Positions 1-8,208 of a DNA stretch of 38,668 nucleotides are shown piece by piece (position 1 is the stretch's first letter; every line of letters begins with the position of its first letter). The position numbers and the translations under genes were made by a program. This stretch comes from Wolinella sp052173415 (lineage in GTDB: Bacteria; Campylobacterota; Campylobacteria; Campylobacterales; Helicobacteraceae). The stretch is from NCBI GenBank assembly GCA_052173415.1, contig JBQMYQ010000013.1:1-38668 (forward strand), read 5' to 3'. The notes under the pieces are model-generated. The model was not told where the DNA came from. It saw only the letters and a program-made list of their open reading frames with translations, and searched no databases.

Positions 1-42
1 ATTTCTACAAGAAATGCAGAGCAATCCTCTTTGTGCAGACAT
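1..42 (-). CDS. 5' end of an unidentified minus-strand gene, cut by the window edge
   Basis: On the minus strand an ATG at 42-40 is preceded by a good Shine-Dalgarno AAGGAG (complement of 48-53) with a 5-base spacer. The frame stays open to the window edge for 14 codons, reading MSAQRGLLCISCRN. The CxxC pair could be part of a zinc ribbon, but 14 residues are too few to name a family. It diverges from murG, so the 233 bases between them should hold promoters for both. The call rests on start and ribosome-binding site only. Confidence 0.55.
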   Translation of the reverse strand, partial: MSAQRGLLCISCRN

Positions 43-217
43 AAAAACTCCTTAATCGATCTATTTTTGCAAAATACTAAGACTGCTAATTATTATGAAT
101 TATGGATAAAATAAATATGAAATGGAGGCTAAAATCTTAAAAATTAAGTTTTTATTTAAAATTTTTGTAATTTTCCCCATTTTTGCGGATTTTACAGAGG
201 TGATTGCCATCAGTGTT

Positions 218-223
218 TATAAT
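218..223 (+). promoter_or_regulatory. Putative sigma-70 -10 box for the murG operon
   Basis: A perfect TATAAT lies about 53 bases upstream of the murG start in an AT-rich stretch. No good -35 hexamer is present, which is normal for Campylobacterota promoters, where the -10 box dominates. Transcription would start near 230. It is seen by motif only. Confidence 0.5.
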
Positions 224-275
224 ACCTCCACTAAAGAATCGCTACAATGCGCGAAATTTTCACGAGGTCAAGGTT

Positions 276-1322
276 ATGAATATTCTCATCACAGGCGGGG
301 GCACGGGCGGGCATTTGGCGATCGCAAAAGCGGTCGCAGAGGCACTGCATAAGCGCGGGCATACGCTCTATTTCATCGGCTCGACACGCGGGCAGGATCG
401 CGCGTGGTTTGAGCATGAGCCACTGTTTAAGGAGCGATATTTTCTCGCGACGCAGGGGGTAGTCAATCAGCGGGGAATCGGGCTTATAAAATCCGCCGCG
501 TCGATGTTTAAAGCCTTTTTAGAGGCACGCGCGCTTTTGAAACAGCTAAAAATTGAGCGTGTTTTTAGTGTGGGGGGCTATTCCGCCGCGCCTGCGGCTT
601 TAGCGGGATTAAGCCTAGGAATCGCGCTTTTTATCCATGAACAAAATGCAAGAATCGGCACGCTAAACCGCCTTTTAAAGCCCTTTTGCACGCGCTTTTT
701 CTCCTCATATATTACAAATTTAGGCAAGGATTCCCGCGTGGATTATCCCGTGCGTGACTGTTTTTTTAATCACGCGCGGGTGAGGGGCGAGGTTAAGAAT
801 GTCCTGTTTTTGGGCGGTTCGCAAGGAGCGAGCGCGATTAACAATTACGCGCTTAAGCTTGCACCAATCCTTAAAGATAAAGGGATAAATATCGCCCATC
901 AGTGCGGAGAACGCGAATATGAAAGGCTTAAGGATTCCTACAAATCTTTAGGAATCGAGGTTGCGCTTTTTGCCTTTGATGAGAAGCTGCACGAGCGTAT
1001 GCAGTGGGCGGATTTGGCGGTCTCGCGCGCGGGTGCGAGCACGCTATGGGAGCTGTGTGCAAATGGCTTGCCCGCGCTTTTTATCCCCTATCCTTACGCT
1101 GCGAGCGACCATCAATATCACAACGCGCGCTTTATCCTTGAGCAGGATTTGGGATTTTTGGTGCGTGAGGGGGAGTTAAGCGAAGAGAGTTTGCTAAAAA
1201 TCCTCAATCAAAATTTGCAAAAAAAGAGCCAAAAATTGCGCGAAATCATCAAAAAAGGGGCGAGCGAGCGCATTGCACTTTATATTGAGCTAACGAGTTC
1301 TAGTGTAGAATCGCGCGAATGA
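276..1322 (+). CDS. murG: UDP-N-acetylglucosamine--MurNAc-pentapeptide N-acetylglucosamine transferase MurG
   Basis: MurG is the peripheral inner-membrane GT-B enzyme that adds GlcNAc from UDP-GlcNAc to lipid I, giving lipid II, the last cytoplasmic step of peptidoglycan precursor synthesis. The N-terminal glycine loop GGGTGGH (residues 7-13) is diagnostic. FLGGSQGA opens the C-terminal domain, and SRAGASTLWEL with a later PYPYAASDHQ forms the donor-sugar site. At 348 aa the length is normal. The frame is open further upstream, but the ATG at 276 gives the family N-terminus MNILITGGG and has purine-rich sequence before it. The stop overlaps an ATG in the alaS frame, so murG and alaS are one transcription unit. 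Confidence 0.95.
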   Translation: MNILITGGGTGGHLAIAKAVAEALHKRGHTLYFIGSTRGQDRAWFEHEPLFKERYFLATQGVVNQRGIGLIKSAASMFKAFLEARALLKQLKIERVFSVGGYSAAPAALAGLSLGIALFIHEQNARIGTLNRLLKPFCTRFFSSYITNLGKDSRVDYPVRDCFFNHARVRGEVKNVLFLGGSQGASAINNYALKLAPILKDKGINIAHQCGEREYERLKDSYKSLGIEVALFAFDEKLHERMQWADLAVSRAGASTLWELCANGLPALFIPYPYAASDHQYHNARFILEQDLGFLVREGELSEESLLKILNQNLQKKSQKLREIIKKGASERIALYIELTSSSVESRE

Positions 1323-1345
1323 ATGCTACTTCAAAGGGTTACGTC

Positions 1346-3916
1346 ATGGACGTTCGCAAGCTTTTTCTTGATTATTTTGCCGCTAGAGGGCACGAGGTGT
1401 ATGAGAGCATGCCTTTGGTGCCTGATGACCCTACGCTGCTTTTTACCAATGCTGGAATGGTGCAATTTAAGGATATTTTCACGGGCAAGATTCCCGCTCC
1501 TGGCAACAAGACCGCCACGAGTGCGCAGCTGTGTATCCGTGCAGGTGGGAAACATAATGACTTAGAAAATGTCGGCTACACAAGCCGTCATCACACGCTT
1601 TTTGAAATGCTCGGGAACTTCTCTTTTGGCGACTATTTTAAGGAGCAGGCGATTAATCAGGCGTGGGAATTTGTAACCGAGGTGCTTAAATTCCCCAAAG
1701 AGGTGCTCTATGTTACGGTGCATAAGAGCGATGATGAGGCGTTTAATCTCTGGCTAAAGCACGTGAGCGCGGAGCGAATCAAGCGCATGGGCGATAAGGA
1801 TAATTTCTGGCAGATGGGTGATACGGGTCCGTGCGGACCATGTAGCGAGATTTTTGTCGATCAGGGTGCGGAGAAATTCCACGGCAAAGAGGATTATTTT
1901 GGCGGCGATGGGGATCGATTCCTAGAGATTTGGAATCTCGTCTTCATGCAATATGAGAGGAGTATTGAGGGCACGCTCACGCCTTTGCCCAAGCCCTCCA
2001 TTGACACGGGAATGGGCTTAGAGCGCGTCGTAGCACTGGTGGAGGGGAAGAGTAGCAATTTTGATTCTTCGATTTTCATGCCCATGATTAATGAGGTTGC
2101 AAAGCTCACAAACAAGCCCTATATCTATGAAAAGGGCGCGAGCTATCGTGTCATCGCCGATCATATCCGCTCAATCTGTTTTCTGCTCGCACAGGGGGTG
2201 AATTTCGACAAAGAGGGGCGCGGATATGTGTTGCGTCGGATATTGCGCCGTGCCGTGCGTCATGGCTATCTTCTTGGATTAAACGCGCCCTTTTTATACA
2301 AAATCGCCGATGTGGTGTGCGATGAGATGGGCGGATATTATGGCTATCTTAATGAAAAGCGCGAGCGGATTAAGGGGCTAATTTTTGATGAGGAAGAGCG
2401 GTTTTTTGCAACCATTGCCGGAGGTATGGAGGTATTTAAAAAAGAGCTTGAAGCTACCACGGGAATCTTCAGCGGAGAGGCGGCTTTTAGGCTTTATGAC
2501 ACGTTTGGATTCCCGCTTGATTTAACAGAAGATATGCTCAAAGATAGCGGAATCGCCGTTGATATTGCGGGCTTTGAAGCGTGCATGAAAGAGCAAAAAG
2601 AGCGCGCTAAAGCCGCATGGAAAGGCAGTGGCGATGAGATTAAGGAGGGCGATTTTAGCGCGATTTTGGAAGCGCATGGCGTGAATGAGTTTGTCGGGTA
2701 TGAGTGCGATTCTTGCGATTCTCACGTGGTCGCGCTTATGAATGAGCAGTATCAATGTGTCGATTCCCTTAAAAGCGGCGAGCGCGGATATGTGATGTTC
2801 AAAAAAACACCACTGTATGCTGAGAGCGGCGGTCAGTGCGGCGATAGCGGCGAGTTGCTAAGGGCTGGAAATCTCATCGCAAGGGTGCTTGGGACGCGCA
2901 AATATTTTGGGCTGAATATCTCACAAATTGAGCTAAAAAGCGATCTCAAAATGGGTGAGGAGCTCAGGATTCTTGTCTCAAAGGCGCGTGATGAGATTAA
3001 GAAGCACCACTCTGGGACGCACCTTTTGCATGCGGTTTTACGCAAGGAGCTGGGCGAACATGTGGCGCAGGCGGGGAGCTTGGTTGAGTCTGATAGGCTC
3101 AGATTTGACTTCTCTCATTCAAAGGCTCTAAGCAGCGAGGAGCTCGCGAGAATCGAAGCAGAGGTCAATAGGCTCATTGCGCTTGCGATTCCCGCACGGG
3201 TGCGTGAAATGCCCATCAGTGAGGCAAAAGACAGCGGCGCGATGGCACTTTTTGGCGAAAAATACGGCGAAGTGGTGCGCGTGGTGGATTTTGGCGAGGC
3301 GAGTATTGAGCTTTGTGGTGGGACGCATGTGGAGAATAGCGCGTTCATCGGGAGCTTTTATATTACCAAAGAGAGCGGTGTGAGCGCGGGTGTGAGGCGT
3401 ATTGAGGCGGTGTGTGGCGAGGCGGCGTATCGGTATGCTAAGAGCGCACTCATCGAGGTCGCAGAGGCTAAAGAGACACTCAAAGCAAAGGATTTGATGC
3501 TAGGAATCTCAAAGCTAAAAGAGCAGCTAAAAGAGCTAAAAGGCGAAATCCATGCGCTGGAGAGTGCGAGTGTGATTAGCGAGGGCGAGCTTGTGGGCTC
3601 GACACGCCTCATCATCGAGAAAATTGGCGCAGGTGATATAAAAAATAGCATTGATGAGATAAAAAATCGCTATGAGAATGTTGCAGTGTTGCTTGTGCAG
3701 GAGCGTGAGGGCAAAGTGATGATTGCCGCTGGGGTAAAAGGCGCAGGAATCAAGGCAGGCGCGTGGATCAAAGAGGTCGCTCCATTGGTTGGTGGGGGCG
3801 GAGGAGGGAGAGATGATTTCGCACAAGCCGGAGGCAAAAACAGCGCGGGAATCGCCCATGCACTCAAACATGCACGCGAATATGCACTCGCAGAGCTCTC
3901 CACGCAGGGGAGCTAG
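1346..3916 (+). CDS. alaS: Alanyl-tRNA synthetase
   Basis: This class II synthetase charges tRNA-Ala in the cytoplasm and edits mischarged Ser and Gly. The N-terminal catalytic core is plain (LLFTNAGMVQFKDIF, GGKHNDLENVGYTSRHHT, GPCGPCSEI). The editing site HHSGTH is at about residues 554-559, CGGTH (zinc) at about 657, and a glycine-rich C-terminal DHHA1-type domain ends the protein. The start at 1346 (MDVRKLF) fits the family N-terminus and has AAGGG 7 bases upstream. An ATG at 1319 overlapping the murG stop would add nine non-conserved residues. Length is 856 aa, normal. A 29-base gap separates it from ccoS. Confidence 0.95.
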   Translation: MDVRKLFLDYFAARGHEVYESMPLVPDDPTLLFTNAGMVQFKDIFTGKIPAPGNKTATSAQLCIRAGGKHNDLENVGYTSRHHTLFEMLGNFSFGDYFKEQAINQAWEFVTEVLKFPKEVLYVTVHKSDDEAFNLWLKHVSAERIKRMGDKDNFWQMGDTGPCGPCSEIFVDQGAEKFHGKEDYFGGDGDRFLEIWNLVFMQYERSIEGTLTPLPKPSIDTGMGLERVVALVEGKSSNFDSSIFMPMINEVAKLTNKPYIYEKGASYRVIADHIRSICFLLAQGVNFDKEGRGYVLRRILRRAVRHGYLLGLNAPFLYKIADVVCDEMGGYYGYLNEKRERIKGLIFDEEERFFATIAGGMEVFKKELEATTGIFSGEAAFRLYDTFGFPLDLTEDMLKDSGIAVDIAGFEACMKEQKERAKAAWKGSGDEIKEGDFSAILEAHGVNEFVGYECDSCDSHVVALMNEQYQCVDSLKSGERGYVMFKKTPLYAESGGQCGDSGELLRAGNLIARVLGTRKYFGLNISQIELKSDLKMGEELRILVSKARDEIKKHHSGTHLLHAVLRKELGEHVAQAGSLVESDRLRFDFSHSKALSSEELARIEAEVNRLIALAIPARVREMPISEAKDSGAMALFGEKYGEVVRVVDFGEASIELCGGTHVENSAFIGSFYITKESGVSAGVRRIEAVCGEAAYRYAKSALIEVAEAKETLKAKDLMLGISKLKEQLKELKGEIHALESASVISEGELVGSTRLIIEKIGAGDIKNSIDEIKNRYENVAVLLVQEREGKVMIAAGVKGAGIKAGAWIKEVAPLVGGGGGGRDDFAQAGGKNSAGIAHALKHAREYALAELSTQGS

Positions 3917-3945
3917 CCGAAAGTGCCTAAAAGCGGGGAGATAAG

Positions 3946-4149
3946 ATGAATAGCGCGATGGTGGGAATCATGCTCGCCGTCTCGATTTTCCTCGGATTTT
4001 TGGGGCTGCTCGCCTTTTTGTGGGGGCTTAAGGGCGGGCAGTTTGATGATGAGAAAAAGATGATGCAGGGGGTGCTTTTTGATGGTGAGGAGGAGTTGCG
4101 GGAGGCGGCTTTGCTTCAAAAAAGCGCGAGGAGAAGCTTAGGAAATTAA
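3946..4149 (+). CDS. ccoS: cbb3-type cytochrome oxidase assembly protein CcoS
   Basis: This is a 67-aa small membrane protein of the CcoS/FixS family, needed in other bacteria for putting haem and copper into the cbb3 oxidase, the microaerobic terminal oxidase of Campylobacterota. One N-terminal transmembrane helix (about residues 5-27) is followed by the family signature WGLKGGQFDDEKKMMQGVLFD, here at about residues 27-47, then a short charged tail. A GGGGAGA ribosome-binding site precedes the ATG. It lies 29 bases behind alaS and is probably cotranscribed. None of the other cco genes is in the window. Confidence 0.85.
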   Translation: MNSAMVGIMLAVSIFLGFLGLLAFLWGLKGGQFDDEKKMMQGVLFDGEEELREAALLQKSARRSLGN

Positions 4150-4174
4150 ATAAATTAAACACAAAGGATAGTAT

Positions 4175-5134
4175 ATGAAAAAAATTTATAATATCGCAAT
4201 CATCGGAGGAGGACCCGGAGGGATCGCCTCAGCAGTGGAGGCAGTGAAGCTGGGAATCGAAGATGTAATCTTGCTAGAAAAGAGCGATAATCACTCCGCT
4301 ACAATACGAAAATTTTATAAAGACAATAAGCGGGTTGATAAAGATTATAAAGGGCAAAAAGTCGAGCTCAACGGGAATATCTACTTTGCCGATGGCACAA
4401 AAGAGAGCACACTGGATCTCTTTGATGAGATTTTGAAAGCCCACAGAATCGAGGAGCGTTTCAAAACCGAAGTGGAGTCGGTGCGAAAAAAGGATGAGCG
4501 ATTCCTCATCTCTACCACCGATGGGGCGGAGATTTCCGCGCGCTTTGTCATCATATCTATCGGCAAAATGGGGCAGCCCAACAAGCCCTCCTACGAGATT
4601 CCTCGCAGCCTCAAAGGGCGGGTGCATTTCAATGTGAATGAGTGCAAAGAGGGCGAAAATATCCTTGTCGTGGGCGGTGGGAATTCCGCTGCGGAGTATG
4701 CTTGTTTCCTTGCAGAGCTTGGCAGGACGACGCTAAATTATCGAAAAAGTGAATTCACACGGGTGAATGAGCCCAACATGGCGCTACTCAATGAGGCGGT
4801 GGCAAAGGGCGCGCTACGTCTGAAAATTGGCGTGGATATTGTGAAGCTTTCGGAATCGCACGGGTTACCCAGTGTGCATTTTACCGATGGGAGCGTGGAG
4901 AGCTTTGATCGCATTGTTTATGCGATTGGCGGGGTCGCGCCGGTGGATTTTTTGCGAAAATGCCAGCTTGAGATTGATGAACATGGCGTGCCTATAACAA
5001 ACGCATCGCATGAGGGGTCGGTCGCGGGAATCTACATTGCAGGGGATATTCTCTTTAAGTCCGGAGGCTCGATTGCGGTGGCGTTAAATCATGGTTTTGC
5101 GATTGTGCAGGAGATTAAAAAGCAGCTTGATTAA
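4175..5134 (+). CDS. FAD/NAD(P)-dependent oxidoreductase, thioredoxin-reductase-like without the redox CxxC
   Basis: This is a 319-aa two-dinucleotide-binding-domain flavoprotein. The FAD motif GGGPGG sits at residues 10-15, the NAD(P) motif VVGGGNSAAE around 165-174, and the late FAD motif GIYIAGDI around 284-291. The overall plan is that of low-molecular-weight thioredoxin reductases and YpdA-like proteins. No CxxC is present, so it cannot reduce thioredoxin by the classical route. The second reductase-like protein of Helicobacter (TrxR2) is a possible counterpart, and a ferredoxin or bacillithiol-reductase-like role is possible. AAGGA precedes the ATG, and it lies 25 bases after ccoS. The substrate is unknown. 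Confidence 0.75.
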   Translation: MKKIYNIAIIGGGPGGIASAVEAVKLGIEDVILLEKSDNHSATIRKFYKDNKRVDKDYKGQKVELNGNIYFADGTKESTLDLFDEILKAHRIEERFKTEVESVRKKDERFLISTTDGAEISARFVIISIGKMGQPNKPSYEIPRSLKGRVHFNVNECKEGENILVVGGGNSAAEYACFLAELGRTTLNYRKSEFTRVNEPNMALLNEAVAKGALRLKIGVDIVKLSESHGLPSVHFTDGSVESFDRIVYAIGGVAPVDFLRKCQLEIDEHGVPITNASHEGSVAGIYIAGDILFKSGGSIAVALNHGFAIVQEIKKQLD

Positions 5135-5143
5135 AGGCTCTTT

Positions 5144-5149
5144 TAAGAT
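5144..5149 (+). promoter_or_regulatory. Possible -10 box for rpmB
   Basis: TAAGAT lies 65 bases upstream of rpmB in the 79-base gap after the flavoprotein gene. The leader between it and rpmB is AT-rich. Motif match only, no clear -35. Confidence 0.3.
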
Positions 5150-5213
5150 AGTTTTGGGGAAAGGTTTGTTAATGTTTCGCCCAAAAATTACCTAAAAAAT
5201 AAAGGCAAATTTC

Positions 5214-5402
5214 ATGGCAAGAAGATGTTTTTTTACTGGCAAAGGACCTATGGTCGGCAACAATGTAAGCCACGCAAATAACAAAACAAAACGTCGTTTA
5301 CTCCCTAATTTGCGCACCGTTCGGGTGAAGCTCGAAGATGGAAGCACGGTGAAATTAAAAGTCGCAGCTTCTACGCTCAGAACGATGAAAAAGCGCTCAT
5401 AA
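5214..5402 (+). CDS. rpmB: 50S ribosomal protein L28
   Basis: This is a 62-aa basic protein of the large ribosomal subunit. The typical N-terminus MARRCFFTGKGPMVGNNVSH and the conserved KTKRRLLPNL stretch identify it. It keeps only one cysteine in the N-terminal region (residue 5), so it is the zinc-free (C-) type. The K+ channel gene starts 15 bases after its stop, the same neighbour pair as HP0491-HP0490 in H. pylori, which suggests cotranscription. Confidence 0.95.
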   Translation: MARRCFFTGKGPMVGNNVSHANNKTKRRLLPNLRTVRVKLEDGSTVKLKVAASTLRTMKKRS

Positions 5403-5417
5403 CCCTCCGCTTAGGGT
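5402..5417 (+). promoter_or_regulatory. Short hairpin covering the ribosome-binding site of the K+ channel gene
   Basis: ACCCT (5402-5406) can pair with AGGGT (5413-5417) across a 6-base loop. The right arm is the only Shine-Dalgarno-like sequence before the ATG at 5418, and the left arm overlaps the rpmB stop codon. Ribosomes finishing rpmB would melt the stem, so it could couple channel translation to L28 translation. The stem is only 5 bp. Confidence 0.35.
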
Positions 5418-6551
5418 ATGCAATTTTCTACAAAGCTAGCTCGATTCCTCCATTGGGAACGTTCGAGCAAGCCTGATATCGATCTCTCCGGCGAGCTTTA
5501 CGAACAGCTAAAGCCTTTCCGATTCCCGCTAATCCTCATACAGCTCGGTCTCATATTTGGCACACTTGGCTACATGGTATTGGAGGAATACTCGCTAATG
5601 GAGGCGTTTTTCCAAACCTCCTATACATTCACGACGACGGGATTTGGTGCGCTTGGCGAGAGTGATTTTAATGGCGTTACGATTATCTTTACCGCAATGC
5701 TTATGCTTGCAGGCTCCGCGGTTTTGACCTTTTCGGTCGTTAGCATTATTGATGTTTTGAATCGGGGCAAACTCATTTCCATTATCAAGGAGCGAAGGAT
5801 GATCTATCGTGTCGCACGGCTTAAAAATCATTTTGTCGTCTGCTATCACAACGAATATACCATGCAGCTTGCAGAGCAGTTTAGAGAGGCGCATATTCCT
5901 TTTGTGGTAATTGACCCATCGCCCGATTTTGAAGAGCAGGCGCAACGCCACCGCTACCCCTATTACATCAACGAAGATCCGCACACGGAAATCGCGATGC
6001 GCAAAAGTCATCTCTCAAGTGCAAAAGGGGTTATTACGCTGTCTAAAAATATCGCCGATAATATCGCTCAGATCGTCTCTGTAAGGCTTTTTGAGAAGGA
6101 GCTCGGGCGCCGACCTTATTATCTCATCAGCACAGCAGAGAGTGTCGAAGATGTAGAGAAGCTCAAAAAGCTCGGATCCGATACGGTGGTGTCCGCGACG
6201 CGGCTTATGGCGCAGCGTGTGAGTGCGATGGCGACGCGCCCTGATATGGAAAATCTGCTCGAGCAATTCGTCTATAAGCAGGATACACCCCTTGATCTTG
6301 AGGAGGTTTTTATCCCTCGCTCAAGTTGGCTTGTGTTAAAGAAGCTTAAAGAGGCGCATTTTAGGGAGGTTACGCAGGTTTCTATCGTGGGAATCACGCA
6401 AAAAGACGGCAAATTTATCACCATGCCTACGGGCGATACGCTCATCACAAGCGAATGCAAGCTCCTAATGATCGGCACATCAAATGGGATTAGAGCGACC
6501 AAACGACTTTTATCAAAGCACGAGAAGCCCGAGGAGTTGAAATATGTTTGA
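5418..6551 (+). CDS. kchA: Two-transmembrane potassium channel with cytoplasmic TrkA/RCK domain (HpKchA type)
   Basis: This is an inner-membrane K+ channel of 377 aa. TM1 spans about residues 36-54. The pore helix and selectivity filter end in TTTGFG (72-77), and TM2 spans about 87-112. A cytoplasmic RCK domain starts near 136, with a TrkA-C-like part after about 290. The filter is TTGFG rather than the textbook TVGYG. The Rossmann glycine motif expected at the start of the RCK domain is replaced by VVCYHNEYT, so nucleotide binding is doubtful. The H. pylori homologue lies beside rpmB as here and is known to be needed for K+ supply during gastric colonisation. The 3' end overlaps argJ by 8 bases. 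Confidence 0.85.
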   Translation: MQFSTKLARFLHWERSSKPDIDLSGELYEQLKPFRFPLILIQLGLIFGTLGYMVLEEYSLMEAFFQTSYTFTTTGFGALGESDFNGVTIIFTAMLMLAGSAVLTFSVVSIIDVLNRGKLISIIKERRMIYRVARLKNHFVVCYHNEYTMQLAEQFREAHIPFVVIDPSPDFEEQAQRHRYPYYINEDPHTEIAMRKSHLSSAKGVITLSKNIADNIAQIVSVRLFEKELGRRPYYLISTAESVEDVEKLKKLGSDTVVSATRLMAQRVSAMATRPDMENLLEQFVYKQDTPLDLEEVFIPRSSWLVLKKLKEAHFREVTQVSIVGITQKDGKFITMPTGDTLITSECKLLMIGTSNGIRATKRLLSKHEKPEELKYV

Positions 6552-7734
6552 TATTTTTTCAATTGATGGTGGAGTGTGCGCTCCACAGGGGTTTAGCGCG
6601 GATGGAATCTCAGCGGGGTTAAAAAAGGAGGGGAAGCTTGATGTGGCGTTTATCCACTCGCATATTTTGGCAAAAATAGCAGGAATCTTCACGAGCAATC
6701 GCTTTGCCGCTGCGCCGTTGCGCTATTTTCAGAGCTTTGGAGAATGCTTTGATTGTAATTTCATTTTGGTCAATTCCAAAAACGCCAACGCGATGACCGG
6801 CGATGCGGGAATCGACGATGTGGAGTGGCTCATGCGCGCTCTTTTGGAGCGATTCCCGACATTGGTCAATCCCGTGATGAGCTCTACGGGTGTGATTGGT
6901 GTGCGACTGCCCAAAGAGCGTATTGCGGGCGCTTTTGAGCAGATTGATCTTAGTAGCAAAGAGCACGAAAAAGCCACTAAAGCGATCATGACGACAGATC
7001 GATTCCCTAAAGAGATCGCCTTTAGAGTAGAGCTTCCTAGCGGGAAGAGCTTCCATATCGGCGCGATGGCAAAGGGTGCAGGCATGATTGACCCGTCGAT
7101 GGCGACGATGCTCTGCTTTATCACAACCGATGCAAATGTGCCTGAGAGTAGCATGAAAAAACTGCTCCAAAAGGCGGCATACACGACTTTTAATGCCATT
7201 AGTGTTGATGGCGATACCTCTACGAATGACACGGTTATGTTACTGTGTAATGGCGCGAGTGGAGCTTATGATGAGGAGGCGTTTTTAAAGGCGTTGGAGA
7301 TGGCGATGCATAGGCTTGCGACCGATGTGGTGCGCGATGGTGAAGGAGCGAGGAAGCTCGTCGCCTTTGAGGTTAGCGGGGCGAAAGATAATCACGAGGC
7401 AATGCGCGTGGCTAAGGCTCTTAGCACCTCTTTGCTTGTGAAGACGGCTCTCTTTGGCGAAGATCCAAACTGGGGGAGAATCGCCTCAACCATCGGATCA
7501 AGTGGCGTTGAGTGTGATGAGAAGCGACTTAGAATCTCCTTTGGCAGTGTGCTTGTGTATGACTGCGGAGAAATTTTGCTAAATAAGGAGCTTGAAGAGC
7601 AAGCGACGAATATTCTGCGACAAGAGAGCTTTAAAATCTCCTGCGAGCTGGGAATTGGCGAGGGGAAATTCACTGCGTATGGTTGTGATTTGGGCTATGA
7701 GTATGTGAAAATCAACGCAGACTATCGCACATAA
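6544..7734 (+). CDS. argJ: Bifunctional ornithine acetyltransferase / N-acetylglutamate synthase ArgJ
   Basis: ArgJ moves the acetyl group from N-acetylornithine to glutamate, recycling acetyl in arginine synthesis. It is an Ntn-type protein that cuts itself before a threonine. The signature KGAGMIDPSMATML is at residues 177-190, with the self-cleavage Thr at 188. EDPNWGRI and the C-terminal TAYGCDLGYEYV are also family landmarks. Length is 396 aa. It starts inside the last codons of the K+ channel gene (8-base overlap), so the two are translated together. H. pylori lacks de novo arginine synthesis, so the gene argues against H. pylori itself. Whether the monofunctional or bifunctional form is present cannot be read from sequence. 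Confidence 0.93.
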   Translation: MFDIFSIDGGVCAPQGFSADGISAGLKKEGKLDVAFIHSHILAKIAGIFTSNRFAAAPLRYFQSFGECFDCNFILVNSKNANAMTGDAGIDDVEWLMRALLERFPTLVNPVMSSTGVIGVRLPKERIAGAFEQIDLSSKEHEKATKAIMTTDRFPKEIAFRVELPSGKSFHIGAMAKGAGMIDPSMATMLCFITTDANVPESSMKKLLQKAAYTTFNAISVDGDTSTNDTVMLLCNGASGAYDEEAFLKALEMAMHRLATDVVRDGEGARKLVAFEVSGAKDNHEAMRVAKALSTSLLVKTALFGEDPNWGRIASTIGSSGVECDEKRLRISFGSVLVYDCGEILLNKELEEQATNILRQESFKISCELGIGEGKFTAYGCDLGYEYVKINADYRT

Positions 7735-7762
7735 GGCAACCTCAAAATAAGGTTTCTTTCCC

Positions 7763-7768
7763 TATAAT
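7763..7768 (+). promoter_or_regulatory. Putative -10 box for the DUF465 gene
   Basis: A perfect TATAAT lies 32 bases upstream of the ATG at 7801, within a T-rich stretch. No -35 is recognisable. It implies that the small gene has its own promoter after argJ. Confidence 0.45.
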
Positions 7769-7800
7769 CTTCGCGTTACATCATCAACAAAGGAGCGATC

Positions 7801-8028
7801 ATGTTACATGAATATCGGACAGAGATTAGCGAGCTTAAGACGAAAGATGCTCATTTTGCAAAGATTTTTGATCGACACAATGAGCTAGATCAGCAGATTA
7901 AAGATGTCGAAGAGGGGCGTGAGCACATGGATCAATTCTCGCTTGAGATGCTCAAAAAAGAGAAACTCGCTCTCAAAGATGAGGCGTATGCAATGATTCA
8001 AGAGCATATCCAAAGGCAAAAAGCCTAG
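7801..8028 (+). CDS. YdcH/DUF465 family small coiled-coil protein
   Basis: This is a 75-aa, highly charged, wholly helical protein matching the DUF465 (YdcH) pattern: an N-terminal LHEYRTEISELK, a central F..L...HNELD motif and a C-terminal LKKEKLALKDEAY. The function of the family is unknown. There is no signal peptide or membrane segment. AAAGGAG precedes the ATG. It stands alone between a TATAAT box and a strong terminator and is therefore probably monocistronic. Confidence 0.85.
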   Translation: MLHEYRTEISELKTKDAHFAKIFDRHNELDQQIKDVEEGREHMDQFSLEMLKKEKLALKDEAYAMIQEHIQRQKA

Positions 8029-8037
8029 GATTCCCGC

Positions 8038-8059
8038 GCCAGCCGTCTCTTTGGCTGGC
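8038..8059 (+). terminator. Rho-independent terminator after the DUF465 gene
   Basis: GCCAGCC (8038-8044) pairs perfectly with GGCTGGC (8053-8059) over an 8-base loop. It is followed by ATTTAATCT, a modest T-rich tail. It begins 10 bases after the stop codon. Confidence 0.75.
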
Positions 8060-8146
8060 ATTTAATCTCACAAAAGCTTTCAAAGATCACACTCCCTTAC
8101 GATTCTAGCAAGTTGCCATTCCTCTTACTCTGACCTGTTTCTTTAC

Positions 8147-8173
8147 TAAATTTTTGTTTCATTTTGCCGATGC
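8147..8173 (+). promoter_or_regulatory. FliA (sigma-28) flagellar-class promoter
   Basis: TAAA (8147-8150), a spacer of exactly 15 bases, then GCCGATGC (8166-8173). The H. pylori sigma-28 consensus is TAAA-N15-GCCGATAA, so all bases but the last two match at exact spacing. Transcription would start near 8181, 28 bases before the GTG at 8209. This puts the following gene in the late flagellar regulon by inference. Confidence 0.7.
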
Positions 8174-8208
8174 TAATGCGATCTTAAGTTTATTTCAAGG
8201 AGGAAATT

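Noticed and set aside
231..416. Minus-strand open frame inside murG
   Set aside because: Pure shadow of murG; its conserved motifs lie in the plus frame and no ribosome-binding site is present.
3536..3871. 111-aa minus-strand open frame under the alaS 3' end
   Set aside because: Opposite an intact AlaRS C-terminal domain; no family resemblance or start signal.
6619..7232. Two long minus-strand open frames (183 and 167 aa) under argJ
   Set aside because: They result from the high GC and low stop frequency opposite argJ, which has all family motifs.
7738..7760. AACCT/AGGTT stem followed by TCTTTC after argJ as a terminator
   Set aside because: A 5-bp stem with an interrupted T-run is too weak to call.
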